NCBI GenBank assembly: GCA_030066975.1
Contig: JASJAO010000005.1
Span: forward strand, 218,755-282,754
Direction: 5' to 3'
Length of the DNA stretch: 64,000 bases
From: Henriciella sp.
GTDB taxonomy: Bacteria; Pseudomonadota; Alphaproteobacteria; Caulobacterales; Hyphomonadaceae
How positions within the stretch are numbered: the first letter of the stretch is position 1; every line of letters begins with the position of its first letter. The notes under the pieces are model-generated. The model was not told where the DNA came from, did not search any database, and saw only the letters and a list, made by a program, of their open reading frames with translations. Shown here one piece after another: positions 17,616 to 26,179 of this stretch. The position numbers were made by a program, and so were the translations under genes.

Positions 17616-19249
17616 GCCGCAACCTCAATCTCAGCTCTTGGCAGTGGCGCCTTGCCTAGGATCAGGTCGGCCGCCTTCTCGGCGATCATGATCGTCGGCG
17701 CATTTGTATTGCCGCCAATCAGGGTCGGCATCACAGACGCGTCGACCACGCGCAGTCCTTCGACCCCGCGGACCCTCAGCTCATCATCAAGCGGTGCTTC
17801 GTCCTGAATGCCCATCGCGACCGTACCAACCGGATGGTAGATCGTTTCGCCTTTCTCGCGGATAAAGGCGTCGATTTCGGCATCGGACTGAACATCCGGT
17901 CCGGGCATCAATTCCTCTCCGGTGAAGTCAGCCATGCCATCCTGCTGGCAGATCTCTCTCATCATTTTGACGGATTCACGCATAACTGTGCGATCGCCTT
18001 CGGTGGCAAGATAGTTCGGATCGATCAGCGGGTGATCAAACGGATCGCCGCTTGCGAGCGAAACCGTGCCCCGGCTTTCCGGGCGCAGTTGACACGCATG
18101 GACCGTGTAGCCGTCTTCATTCGGGCTCTCCTTGGCATGATCCATCATGATCGCATTCACCATATGCAATTGGATGTCCGGCCGATCGAGCCCTTCTCTG
18201 GTCTTCAGGAAGGCCCCGGCTTGCAGGAAATTATCCGCGCCTGCACCGGTCTTGCTCATCAAGTATTGGATCCCAACCGCCAGCTTTTTCAGTCCGGCCT
18301 GCTGAGAATAGGCAGACAACTTCTTCGTCATCTTGTGGATCACAGTGACGTCGAGATGGTCTTGCAAGTTGGCCCCGACAGAGGGCTGATCAACAATTGC
18401 GGTGACGCCATGTTTACGCAGCATCTCGGCTGATCCAATGCCCGACAGCTGCAGGATTTGCGGCGACTGAACCGCACCTGCACAGACAATCACTTCCTTG
18501 TCAGCGGGAACAAGCTCTGGCTCAGCGCCGCGTTTGGGTACAATTTCGACCCCGACAGCTTTGCCGCCTCTAAACACCACGCGTGACGCGAGCGCCGTCG
18601 ACTTGACGGTCAGGTTTTCACGTTCCTTCACAATCGGACGCAGGAAAGCTGCCGAAGCGCTCCAGCGCTCGCCCTCGAAGATCGTCCGCTGATAGACGCC
18701 AACACCTTCCTGTTCAGCACCATTGAAATCCTCAGTCTTGGGATATCCGGCCTGCTGCCCCGCTTTTACAAACGAGTCATAGACAAGCGAGTTCATAGGG
18801 CTCTCTTCGATCTTCAGTGGCCCGTCCGAACCGTGGAAATCGTTCTTGGGTCCCTGATACCCTTCTGATTTGCGGAAGTAAGGCAGCACATCCTCATAGC
18901 CCCAGCCGCGCAGGCCGCTCTGACGCCACTGATCATAGTCGCGTGCATGACCACGGATATAGATCATGCCATTGATCGATGACGATCCACCCCAGCCTTT
19001 CCCGCGCGGCCACCACAGCTTACGATCGTTCATATGGGGTTGCGGTGTCGTCCAGAACCCCCAGTTCTGATCATTCTCTTCCTTGATCAGGTTCCCGACC
19101 CCGGCCGGCATCTTGATCATCAGGGATTTGTCCTTTTTGCCCGCTTCAATCAGGCAGACGCGAACCGAAGGGTCTTCGCTCAAACGGTTTGCGAGCACAC
19201 AGCCTGCGCTGCCTGCCCCCACAATGATGTAATCGAACCCCGTCTTCAT
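17612..19249 (-). CDS. GMC family FAD-dependent oxidoreductase (choline dehydrogenase-like)
   Basis: This flavoprotein oxidises an alcohol group; relatives include choline dehydrogenase BetA and the alcohol dehydrogenase AlkJ. Visible are the N-terminal dinucleotide fold IIVGAGSAGCVLANRL, GMC signature 1 (RGKGWGGSSSINGMIYIRG), signature 2 (GAVQSPQILQLSGIG) and the C-terminal catalytic His/Asn region (GETIYHPVGTVAMG and GGNTNAPTIMIAEKAAD). At 545 residues it is of normal length. No betB, betI or transporter gene is adjacent, so choline as substrate is not supported. Confidence 0.9.
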   Translation of the reverse strand: MKTGFDYIIVGAGSAGCVLANRLSEDPSVRVCLIEAGKKDKSLMIKMPAGVGNLIKEENDQNWGFWTTPQPHMNDRKLWWPRGKGWGGSSSINGMIYIRGHARDYDQWRQSGLRGWGYEDVLPYFRKSEGYQGPKNDFHGSDGPLKIEESPMNSLVYDSFVKAGQQAGYPKTEDFNGAEQEGVGVYQRTIFEGERWSASAAFLRPIVKERENLTVKSTALASRVVFRGGKAVGVEIVPKRGAEPELVPADKEVIVCAGAVQSPQILQLSGIGSAEMLRKHGVTAIVDQPSVGANLQDHLDVTVIHKMTKKLSAYSQQAGLKKLAVGIQYLMSKTGAGADNFLQAGAFLKTREGLDRPDIQLHMVNAIMMDHAKESPNEDGYTVHACQLRPESRGTVSLASGDPFDHPLIDPNYLATEGDRTVMRESVKMMREICQQDGMADFTGEELMPGPDVQSDAEIDAFIREKGETIYHPVGTVAMGIQDEAPLDDELRVRGVEGLRVVDASVMPTLIGGNTNAPTIMIAEKAADLILGKAPLPRAEIEVAA

Positions 19250-19408
19250 TCGCCTCGCTCCATTGATTCTTATGTGTTTCTATACGTCACAGTGGCGTAA
19301 TTTGCGCAATCATCAACCATTTGTGAACACCCTAAGACTAGAGATAATACTAAGATTATGGCTGCGGCAAACGGGCGGTGCGCTGCAATATCAGGTTGGA
19401 GACTTAGA

Positions 19409-20011
19409 ATGGGTACCGCTTTGCAGATCGAAGAACCGACGCGTTCGATCGTCAAGACCTCTCATGACAACCGCCTGCACCACCGTGTCGATCTGGCGCT
19501 GGATGGTCGTTTCATGTTTGACGAGGCCGATCACAGCCTTCGCACCGTCAACGTATCTTGTGGGGGCGCCTTGTTTGAAGCAGAAGCAAAGCCTCCGGTT
19601 GGCGAAGGGGTCGTCTGCTATTTCGATGATCTAGGCAGGGTCATGAGCAAGGTTGTACGCCATGTCGCCAACGGTTTCGCGGTTGAGTTCCAGGCCTCCC
19701 GCCACAAGAAGGACAAGCTTGCGGATCGTCTCGTCTGGCTGGTCAATCACAAGAATTTTGACCTCGAGGATGAACGCTCTGCCCCACGCAAAGCCGCCGG
19801 TGGGCCAGCATTGGTCTCACGCGCCAACGGCTCGAAGCTTCAGTGTCGTGTGATCGATATCTCTCTAACCGGCGCAGCCTTCGAGGTTGACGGCCCGGCC
19901 CCGGTCATTGGTGAGATTGTCCAGGCCGGCTCGTTAAAAGGTGAGGTTGTCAGGTCCATCACCAACGAGTTTGCGATCCGCTTCCTGCACCGCGCTAACA
20001 AATCAAAATAA
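19409..20011 (+). CDS. PilZ domain protein with tandem PilZ-like halves
   Basis: The protein is about 200 residues. The first half carries the c-di-GMP-binding signature: RLHHR (RxxxR) near residue 22 and NVSCGG (N/DxSxxG) near residue 50. The second half repeats the fold, with DISLTG (DxSxxG) near residue 150, but its preceding basic segment lacks a clear RxxxR, so it may not bind the nucleotide. ATG 19409 follows TTGGAG about 10 nt upstream; an extension 17 codons upstream is less likely. Its target process is not evident from neighbours. Confidence 0.82.
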   Translation: MGTALQIEEPTRSIVKTSHDNRLHHRVDLALDGRFMFDEADHSLRTVNVSCGGALFEAEAKPPVGEGVVCYFDDLGRVMSKVVRHVANGFAVEFQASRHKKDKLADRLVWLVNHKNFDLEDERSAPRKAAGGPALVSRANGSKLQCRVIDISLTGAAFEVDGPAPVIGEIVQAGSLKGEVVRSITNEFAIRFLHRANKSK

Positions 20012-20070
20012 CAATTCTCTCTTGAAGCGGATCGGCGATGAAGCCATGTCTGCTGACAGGAGGACTGACG

Positions 20071-20877
20071 ATGAGCGACAATCCCGATATCGGCGCCCCA
20101 CCCCCGGTCTGGACCCGGCTCCGGTTTGAAGCGCGCGCGGCAGCGGCGGATGAACCCGCTATGGCAAGCTATATCGACGCGGCCATTCTGACCCATGACA
20201 GTGTCTGCCAGGCGCTCGCCTTCCATATGGGCGAGAAGCTCGCAGGCCCTGAAATGGGGGCACAGCAAGTGCGCCAGATTGTGGCGAATTCCTATGACCG
20301 CGATCACAGGCTGGTCGAGGCCGCGGAAGCAGACATGCAGGCCGTGCTGGAGCGTGATCCGGCTTGTCGCGGCCTGTTGCAGCCTTTCCTGTTCTTCAAG
20401 GGTTTCCTGGCGCTACAGACCTATCGGATCGCCAATCACCTCTGGAAACAGGGGCGCGAAACCGTCGCCTTTCAGTTTCAGTCACGGGCGAGCGAGAAAT
20501 TCGCGGTCGACATTCATCCGGCCGCCACGATCGGACAGGGCGTAATGCTCGACCACGCCACAGACATTACGATCGGTGAGACCGCGATTGTCGGCGACAA
20601 TTGTTCCCTACTTCACGGCGTGACACTGGGCGGAACCGGAAAAGAAGTGGGCGACCGGCATCCGAAAATCGGCCGCGGCGTTCTGCTCTCGGTGGGCGCG
20701 AAAGTGCTCGGCAATATTCATATCGGCGACGAAGCCAAGGTTGCTGCTGGGTCTGTGGTGCTGAAAGACGTGCCCGCGCAATGCACCGTCGCTGGCGTAC
20801 CGGCCAAACAAGTTGGTGGACCTTGCTGTGAACCGGCCCGAAGCATGGATCAGGCGATCCCGGACGCAGCCTCCTAG
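20071..20877 (+). CDS. cysE: Serine O-acetyltransferase
   Basis: CysE acetylates L-serine with acetyl-CoA, the first step of cysteine synthesis. The N-terminal helical domain (to about residue 135) is followed by left-handed beta-helix hexapeptide repeats with the active-site stretch DIHPAATIGQGVMLDHATDI (catalytic Asp and His), HGVTLGGTGKEVGDRHPKIG and the C-terminal GVPAKQVG. A strong AGGAGG lies before ATG 20071. Length (268) is normal. cysK is not adjacent. Confidence 0.95.
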   Translation: MSDNPDIGAPPPVWTRLRFEARAAAADEPAMASYIDAAILTHDSVCQALAFHMGEKLAGPEMGAQQVRQIVANSYDRDHRLVEAAEADMQAVLERDPACRGLLQPFLFFKGFLALQTYRIANHLWKQGRETVAFQFQSRASEKFAVDIHPAATIGQGVMLDHATDITIGETAIVGDNCSLLHGVTLGGTGKEVGDRHPKIGRGVLLSVGAKVLGNIHIGDEAKVAAGSVVLKDVPAQCTVAGVPAKQVGGPCCEPARSMDQAIPDAAS

Positions 20878-20884
20878 CCGCGCC

Positions 20885-21136
20885 TCAATGCCGGTTTCCT
20901 TTGATCTTGTTACAGATCGCATGGGCGAGCTGCAGGTTGTCCGCCTCATCAGACCCGCCTTTGGATCGCGGAATGATATGATCAAATGTGGCGCGTTGCT
21001 TTTGCCAAATCCGCGCATGCGGTCCCTCGAACCGCGACCGCAGCATCGGCTTTCCGCAAAGCGCACACAGTCCGTCCTGCGCGCTCCATAATCGTTCAAA
21101 CACCTCAGTTTGAGGAACTTGATAGGGTTGGCTCAC
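20885..21136 (-). CDS. Small HNH endonuclease domain protein
   Basis: The protein is about 84 residues with a zinc-knuckle type HNH motif: CALCGKPM, then ATFDHIIPRSKGG, then NLQLAHAICNKIKGNR. The arrangement C-x2-C ... DHI-P-S-GG ... N is that of stand-alone HNH nucleases. GTG 21136 lies two bases after the folD stop, so the gene is probably read with folD; a longer start inside folD is possible. Its biological role, whether repair, restriction-like or vestigial, is unknown. Confidence 0.7.
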   Translation of the reverse strand: MSQPYQVPQTEVFERLWSAQDGLCALCGKPMLRSRFEGPHARIWQKQRATFDHIIPRSKGGSDEADNLQLAHAICNKIKGNRH

Positions 21137-21137
21137 G

Positions 21138-22025
21138 CTAAAGCTCGGCAGGCATTGGCCACCCGCGCCGGGCGCAGGCCGCAAGCACTGTGTTACGCAG
21201 CAGACACGCAATGGTCATCGGTCCGACCCCGCCCGGAACCGGGGTAATCGACCCGGCCACGTCGGCGCAGCTGACAAACTCTGCATCGCCAACCAGTCTG
21301 GTTTTGCCTTCACCTTTCTCAGGCGCAGGAACGCGATTAATCCCGACATCGATAACGCAGGCGCCTGGTTTGACCCACTCACCCTTGACCATTTCCGGGC
21401 GCCCCACTGCTGGGATGAGAATGTCGGCGCTGCGACACAGTGCTTCCAGATCTTCGGTGCGCGAATGAGCGATACTTATCGTACAATTTTCCGCCAGAAA
21501 CAGGAGCGCCGCTGGTTTGCCCACTAGAATGGACCGGCCGATCACAACCGCATGCTTGCCGCTCAAATCCTCACCCAACGCCCGCTTGGCCAGGATGACG
21601 CATCCGGTCGGTGTGCAAGGTCGCAGCCCAGACTTGCCTTGAGAAAGGCGTCCGGCACTCACTTCGGTCAGACCATCGACATCTTTGTCGGGGTGAATTC
21701 GCTCAATCGCTGCAGCCTCATCCAGACCGTTTGGCAACGGCAGCTGCAGCAAGATCCCGTCAACTTCAGGGTCCGTGTTCAATCGCTCGAGAAGCATTTC
21801 CACATCTTCCTGCGATGCATCCTTTGGCAGATGATGATGGATAGACCGCATGCCGACCTCCTCGGTCATGCGGACTTTGCTGCGCACATAGACTTGAGAT
21901 GCTGCATCATCGCCCACGAGCACCACTGCGAGCGTTGGCTGTGATGGAAGGTCTGCAACCACCGCTTTCAAATTCGCTCGAATGTCGGCTGCGACGTCTT
22001 TGCCGGAGATGATTTCAGCGCTCAT
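21138..22025 (-). CDS. folD: Bifunctional methylenetetrahydrofolate dehydrogenase/cyclohydrolase
   Basis: FolD interconverts 5,10-methylene-THF and 10-formyl-THF. Present are the catalytic lysine region YVRSKVRMTEEVG, QLPLPNGLDEAAAIERIHPDKDVDG, the PCTPTG loop, the NADP-binding GRSILVGKPAA and the C-terminal TPVPGGVGPMTIA. At 295 residues it matches the family. A small HNH gene follows immediately; a YggT gene precedes it by 31 bp on the same strand. Confidence 0.96.
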   Translation of the reverse strand: MSAEIISGKDVAADIRANLKAVVADLPSQPTLAVVLVGDDAASQVYVRSKVRMTEEVGMRSIHHHLPKDASQEDVEMLLERLNTDPEVDGILLQLPLPNGLDEAAAIERIHPDKDVDGLTEVSAGRLSQGKSGLRPCTPTGCVILAKRALGEDLSGKHAVVIGRSILVGKPAALLFLAENCTISIAHSRTEDLEALCRSADILIPAVGRPEMVKGEWVKPGACVIDVGINRVPAPEKGEGKTRLVGDAEFVSCADVAGSITPVPGGVGPMTIACLLRNTVLAACARRGWPMPAEL

Positions 22026-22056
22026 GGTCGATCCGCCCCCATCACCGCTCTACTGA

Positions 22057-22365
22057 TCAAAAGGGTACAAGCAGAATGATACGCGGGATGAGGTATCCAT
22101 TGGCGAACTGAATGAAGAGGAGCAGCACCAATGGGGCCAGATCGAAATTGCCAAGCGGCGGCACGAACTGGCGGATCGGTCGACACATCGGTTCGACAAT
22201 GTTCTGCAGGGTTAGATAAACCTGCCGCGCTTGCATGTTGCGCGACTCAATGATGCCGAGCGTGAACAGCCAGCCAAACACAAAGTAGGCTATGATGATG
22301 ATCGCCACGATCCACAGGATCGGAGAAAAGAAGTAACTATGCAGGGCGAAGAGCAGCTCTCTCAC
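22057..22365 (-). CDS. YggT family membrane protein
   Basis: The product is about 102 residues with two hydrophobic hairpins. The conserved stretch ARQVYLTLQNIVEPMCRPIRQFVPPLGNFDLAPLVLLL is the family core. YggT proteins are linked to osmotic or ion-stress tolerance and to membrane or division factors in other bacteria. It probably forms an operon with folD downstream. Confidence 0.88.
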   Translation of the reverse strand: MRELLFALHSYFFSPILWIVAIIIIAYFVFGWLFTLGIIESRNMQARQVYLTLQNIVEPMCRPIRQFVPPLGNFDLAPLVLLLFIQFANGYLIPRIILLVPF

Positions 22366-22439
22366 GACTCAAGATCTCCATTTAGACTGGGGTCCAATTA
22401 GGATGCTTCTGTCGCCGCTGCAAGCGGTGAGTCTGCGCC

Positions 22440-23252
22440 CTAGTCCGTATTCCGAAAGCGTTTGGACTGACCGGCGACCACCATACGCGCCAGCGGATCC
22501 GGCAAAAGCTTACTCAAAGTGGCAAGGCCCTTGTTGACCGCGCCAGGCACCACAACGGGTCGGCCAGCGTCACAGGCTTCAATCCCGGCTTCGACCACGG
22601 GCGCCGATTCCATCCACATCCATTCCGGCATTTCATTGGTCTTGTCACGTGTGCCGTTCACATCGTGAAATTCTGACCAGGTAAAGCCCGGGCAAAGCGC
22701 GGTGCAATGGATGTCTTCATGCCCGGCGGCGGCAGCCTCGGCGTGAATGCTCTCGGAGAATTTGATCATGCCGGATTTGACGCTGGCATAGAGCGTGTGC
22801 CCGTTTGATCCGGGGGTGAACCCGGCAAGCGAAGCGACATTGATAATCCGCCCGAAGCCGCGCTCGGCCATGCCAGGCAGGACCTTATGGGTCAGTTCAA
22901 TCGGCGCGGTGTAAAGCACGCGCAGAAAAGCCGCCTGATCCTTCCACTTGGTGTTGAAGAACGTCCCCGGCAGCCCATACCCCGCATTGTTCACCACGCC
23001 ATCAACCTGGCGTCCCGCCGCCTTGATTTCTTTCAGAATAGTGTCGACCGAGGTCGCTTTCGCGAGATCCTGCGCAATGACGATGGTTGCGATCTCGTGC
23101 TTGTCCTCCAGCTCGCGTGCCAACAGGTCCAGCCGGTCGGCGCGGCGTGCGGTCAGCGCCAGATCCCAGCCTAAAGCCGCATATTGGCGCGCAAACTCCG
23201 CACCTATCCCTGCGGACGCTCCAGTGATCAGCATCAGTTTTCGATCGGTCAT
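22440..23252 (-). CDS. Short-chain dehydrogenase/reductase (SDR) family protein
   Basis: This NAD(P)-dependent oxidoreductase is about 270 residues long. The cofactor motif TGASAGIG, the NNAGYG motif, the catalytic serine in VASLAG and YASVK are all present, with an extended C-terminal region (GRPVVVPGAVNKGLATLSKLLP) seen in the DltE-like branch. The ATG at 23252 (MTDRKLMLITG) lies 7 bp after the methyltransferase stop, so the two genes form one unit. Substrate unknown. Confidence 0.88.
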   Translation of the reverse strand: MTDRKLMLITGASAGIGAEFARQYAALGWDLALTARRADRLDLLARELEDKHEIATIVIAQDLAKATSVDTILKEIKAAGRQVDGVVNNAGYGLPGTFFNTKWKDQAAFLRVLYTAPIELTHKVLPGMAERGFGRIINVASLAGFTPGSNGHTLYASVKSGMIKFSESIHAEAAAAGHEDIHCTALCPGFTWSEFHDVNGTRDKTNEMPEWMWMESAPVVEAGIEACDAGRPVVVPGAVNKGLATLSKLLPDPLARMVVAGQSKRFRNTD

Positions 23253-23259
23253 AGAATTC

Positions 23260-24336
23260 CTATCCGGCTTTTCGCCAAACTTTGACTTTAGTGAGGAAAG
23301 CGAGCTGCGTGCGATCGGCATGGAAACCGGACGCGTTCATGTCCGGGGTGAAGTCCCAGCGCAAATAGCCCTTGTAATACGGCTCATGAAACCCTTCCGG
23401 GAAGTATTCGAGAAACCCATCCAGGCCGGGATTATCCCCGAACTGCAGACTGTCGGCGACAATGAAGGTTCCGCTGGGTTTTAACACCCGCGCAGCCTCC
23501 GCGATCACTTGCGGCCGGACACGCGGCGGCAGTTCGTGAAACAGATAAATCGAGATGAGGTGATCGAACGTGTTGTCCGCGAACGGCAGCGCCTCGGCCT
23601 GTCCTTCGACAACATCAACCTGGGACCAGCGCCGAACCGCACGCCGGGCCGCGTTTGCATAATTTGGGGACAGATCGACACCCGTCAGGTTAAGGCGCGG
23701 AAAGGCATCCAGAACCTGCGTCATGAACCGCCCGGTCCCACAGGCGAGATCCATCACTTTGACCTGGCGCTGATCGGTGCCTGACAGCTCACGGGCAAGC
23801 TCCGCCAGCGCGGCCCGGCGCATCGCATCGCCGGATCCGGTAAACAGCGCTTCGACCTGATGATCGTAGATCCGGGCACTGTCATCGCTGAGCCAGCCAT
23901 CGGTCTGATAGTGAAAGTTCTGCCGATAATAGGCGGGAAAACGCGACAGATCGGCCTGCTCGCTGGCGCGGACCTCTGTCCCATCACGTTCTACCCGGCG
24001 CCGGTCCACCTCAGCGACATCTGAAAGAAACATCCGAGCCCGCCCGAGCGTGCGCGGCAGATCTTGCAGCCGAAACTCGCGGCGCACCGGGTCTGGATAA
24101 AGGCCAGCCTCGACATTGGCGCGATCATTCCGAAACAGGTCGAAATAGGCCGCTCGCATCGCTTTCAGATCGGGCTTGTTCTGCGGCTTGAACACTGGCT
24201 CGCCAGGGCGGTTAAACCCGGCAGATCGCCGCCGCGCCAGCATGTATTGTCCGCCATACCAAGCCGAGCGGACGCCCTGAGCCGCTGTGTATCGCGCCCG
24301 GGCCGCTGAAACCGATACTGAATCAAGAATTCCCAT
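23260..24336 (-). CDS. Class I SAM-dependent methyltransferase
   Basis: The N-terminal ~185 residues are a basic, tyrosine-rich region without a known motif. They are followed by a Rossmann methyltransferase domain with motif I VMDLACGTGRF, the acidic post-I residue in LTGVDLSPNY, PFADNTFDHL (motif IV) and ARVLKPSGTFIVADS. At 358 residues it is longer than minimal methyltransferases because of the N-terminal extension. It heads a two-gene unit with the SDR gene and is divergent from a glycine-zipper protein gene. The substrate, possibly a lipid or quinone, is unknown. Confidence 0.8.
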   Translation of the reverse strand: MGILDSVSVSAARARYTAAQGVRSAWYGGQYMLARRRSAGFNRPGEPVFKPQNKPDLKAMRAAYFDLFRNDRANVEAGLYPDPVRREFRLQDLPRTLGRARMFLSDVAEVDRRRVERDGTEVRASEQADLSRFPAYYRQNFHYQTDGWLSDDSARIYDHQVEALFTGSGDAMRRAALAELARELSGTDQRQVKVMDLACGTGRFMTQVLDAFPRLNLTGVDLSPNYANAARRAVRRWSQVDVVEGQAEALPFADNTFDHLISIYLFHELPPRVRPQVIAEAARVLKPSGTFIVADSLQFGDNPGLDGFLEYFPEGFHEPYYKGYLRWDFTPDMNASGFHADRTQLAFLTKVKVWRKAG

Positions 24337-24389
24337 GGCTCCAAGATGGGCCTGAATCGCCGGTCCGTCCAGTCCGCGCCTGTGGTGCC

Positions 24390-24415
24390 TTCAGGTTCCG
24401 TTCAGCTCCGTTCAG
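24390..24415. promoter_or_regulatory. Triple TTCAG direct repeat, candidate regulator site
   Basis: TTCAG occurs at 24390, 24401 and 24411, that is at 11- and 10-bp spacing, one helical turn each; the last two copies share the longer CCGTTCAG. The repeats lie in the 131-bp divergent region between the methyltransferase and glycine-zipper genes. Helically phased direct repeats are typical of response-regulator binding. The regulator is not identified. Confidence 0.4.
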
Positions 24416-24467
24416 GCACGCTCGTCTTCAAATACGTCCGTGTTTTCATTTGCCAGGAGATCACTGC

Positions 24468-25250
24468 ATGATCCGTCCGCTTGTTTTGCTCGCCTCCAGT
24501 AGCCTGTGTCTGACGCCTGTCGCGCTCGCTCAGTACAATTATGGACAGAGTGGTTATTACAGCCACAACCAAGCCCAGCATAGTAATAACTGCGAACAGA
24601 TCCGCGATGATAAACGCCTTGTCGGGGGCCTGATCGGCGCGGTTGCAGGTGGGGTCCTGGGCGTTGCCATCGCTGATGATGATGACGATCACTATTATCA
24701 CAGAGGTTATCGCGGGCATCGCGGTTATGGATATCGCGGACATCGAGGCTATCGCGGCTACCGTGGATATCGTGGCTACCACCATGACGATGATAGCGAT
24801 GAGATTGCCGGCGCCCTGATTGGCGGGGTGCTTGGCGCGGTGGTTGGCAGCGAGCTCGCCGCCTCCAGCACCGACTGCTCACCAAAATGGAATTATGCCG
24901 AAGTCCCACCGCCAACCCGGCAGGCCTATGGGCCCGGCTGGGAACCGGTTCCGGGAACCACGGTGACTAGTGCCGCAGCGCCGCCGCGTTCGCCAGGTGT
25001 GGTCTATCAGAATGATCCCAATCCGGTTCTGTATGGCGGACCGGCTGCCGCATCCCTCCCTCAACCGCAACCTGAATTGCGTGTCGAGCGACCAGCGACC
25101 TACGACCCTGCGCCGGTGACGGAGCTGAACTGTCAAACCATCCAGCGGCAGACCCAGCTGCCAGACGGTAAAACCGTGCTTGAGCCGGTTGAAGTCTGCC
25201 AGTCGGGCTCAGGTCAGTGGGAAATTCAGGCCACTGATGAGCTCTACTAA
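24468..25250 (+). CDS. Secreted/outer-membrane glycine-zipper protein with HRGYRG-type repeats
   Basis: A signal peptide (IRPLVLLASSSLCLTPVALA) precedes a mature protein with two glycine-zipper helices, LVGGLIGAVAGGVLGVAIA and IAGALIGGVLGAVVGSELA, as in 17-kDa surface-antigen-like proteins. Between them lie an Asp stretch and a His/Arg/Gly/Tyr-rich repeat block (RGHRGYGYRGHRGYRGYRGY) ending in HHDDD. The C-terminal third is Pro-rich and ends with a small domain containing two cysteines. It likely sits in the outer membrane or periplasm; the His/Asp-rich part could bind metal, which is inference. Confidence 0.75.
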   Translation: MIRPLVLLASSSLCLTPVALAQYNYGQSGYYSHNQAQHSNNCEQIRDDKRLVGGLIGAVAGGVLGVAIADDDDDHYYHRGYRGHRGYGYRGHRGYRGYRGYRGYHHDDDSDEIAGALIGGVLGAVVGSELAASSTDCSPKWNYAEVPPPTRQAYGPGWEPVPGTTVTSAAAPPRSPGVVYQNDPNPVLYGGPAAASLPQPQPELRVERPATYDPAPVTELNCQTIQRQTQLPDGKTVLEPVEVCQSGSGQWEIQATDELY

Positions 25251-25277
25251 GGCGCTCAACAGCAACCTGTTCTGGTT

Positions 25278-26078
25278 CTAACTGCGATCGAACTCGGACG
25301 GGCGCAGCGATGGCAATATCGATGTCTTCGGAAAGCGGCAGGTCAACATGATCCGTGCTCTATTCGATACATTGAGCGATAATGTATGCAGCACTCGAAG
25401 ATCCATCAGATAAACATCCCCGACCTCTCCGGTCAGTTCGATCACGCGCAAATCAACACCATCTATAGTTCCTTCGGCATCCTCAGGCCAGACGAAGGAT
25501 CGGTTGTCTTTGTCGAAAAGTATTCGGAAATAGGGCTCCTTGCTGAGTTCCTGCTTGAATTGCTTGGAGCGCAACGTGCGGGACGAAGGTTTCAATCTGT
25601 GAGAGCCAGCCAGGACGAGCGTTCCACCACCTCGCTGCTCAACCCCATCCAGAAACGTAAACATCTGCAGGCCCGGTGAACGTGTTCCACCAAACCTTGG
25701 AAGATCGACATGCCAAAGATCACCCGGAACAAACCACGCATCCTTGCCGGGCAATGAAAACAGGATCTGCTGACCGGGGGCTAACGCTGTGACGGGCTCC
25801 CCGAGCAGAGCCTCGACGACCTGGATCAACTGATCATCGATCATGTTCGGAAACTGCGGCGAATGATTGAGCGCGTTTAGGGCAGCCCGAAACGGCTTGG
25901 GATAATCGAACCGGGACTTGGCATTCTGCCACTGTCCTGCGGCGTAGACCCCAAGATCTGACGCGACCTCATAGATCAGCGCCCGCGCGGCTTTGGGGTC
26001 AGCGACGGGCAGAAAGCGCCGCAGCTTCGTCACGCCCCATGTCGTCAAAGCATCCTTGTGTGTGTTCAGATCGATCAT
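25278..26078 (-). CDS. Phytanoyl-CoA dioxygenase-like Fe(II)/2-oxoglutarate oxygenase
   Basis: The product is 266 residues with a cupin-like core. HVD in DLWHVDLPRFGG supplies the first two iron ligands, HTLSLN after LMDLRVL the distal histidine, and the arginine of SNRARIMLT the likely 2-oxoglutarate anchor. The order and spacing match the PhyH family. Function is unknown; relatives hydroxylate fatty acyl-CoAs, ectoine or secondary metabolites. It is divergent, with about 100 bp between starts, from an isopenicillin-N-synthase-like oxygenase of the same metal chemistry. Confidence 0.75.
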   Translation of the reverse strand: MIDLNTHKDALTTWGVTKLRRFLPVADPKAARALIYEVASDLGVYAAGQWQNAKSRFDYPKPFRAALNALNHSPQFPNMIDDQLIQVVEALLGEPVTALAPGQQILFSLPGKDAWFVPGDLWHVDLPRFGGTRSPGLQMFTFLDGVEQRGGGTLVLAGSHRLKPSSRTLRSKQFKQELSKEPYFRILFDKDNRSFVWPEDAEGTIDGVDLRVIELTGEVGDVYLMDLRVLHTLSLNVSNRARIMLTCRFPKTSILPSLRPSEFDRS

Positions 26079-26179
26079 AGCGCCGCCTTATCACGGCGGT
26101 GTGCGTTTGTCCGTGCTGTTCAAAGCGCGCACTCAGAATCCCCCTTTCCGCTTCTCCGTCGAGGGCGTAAGATTGTTCC

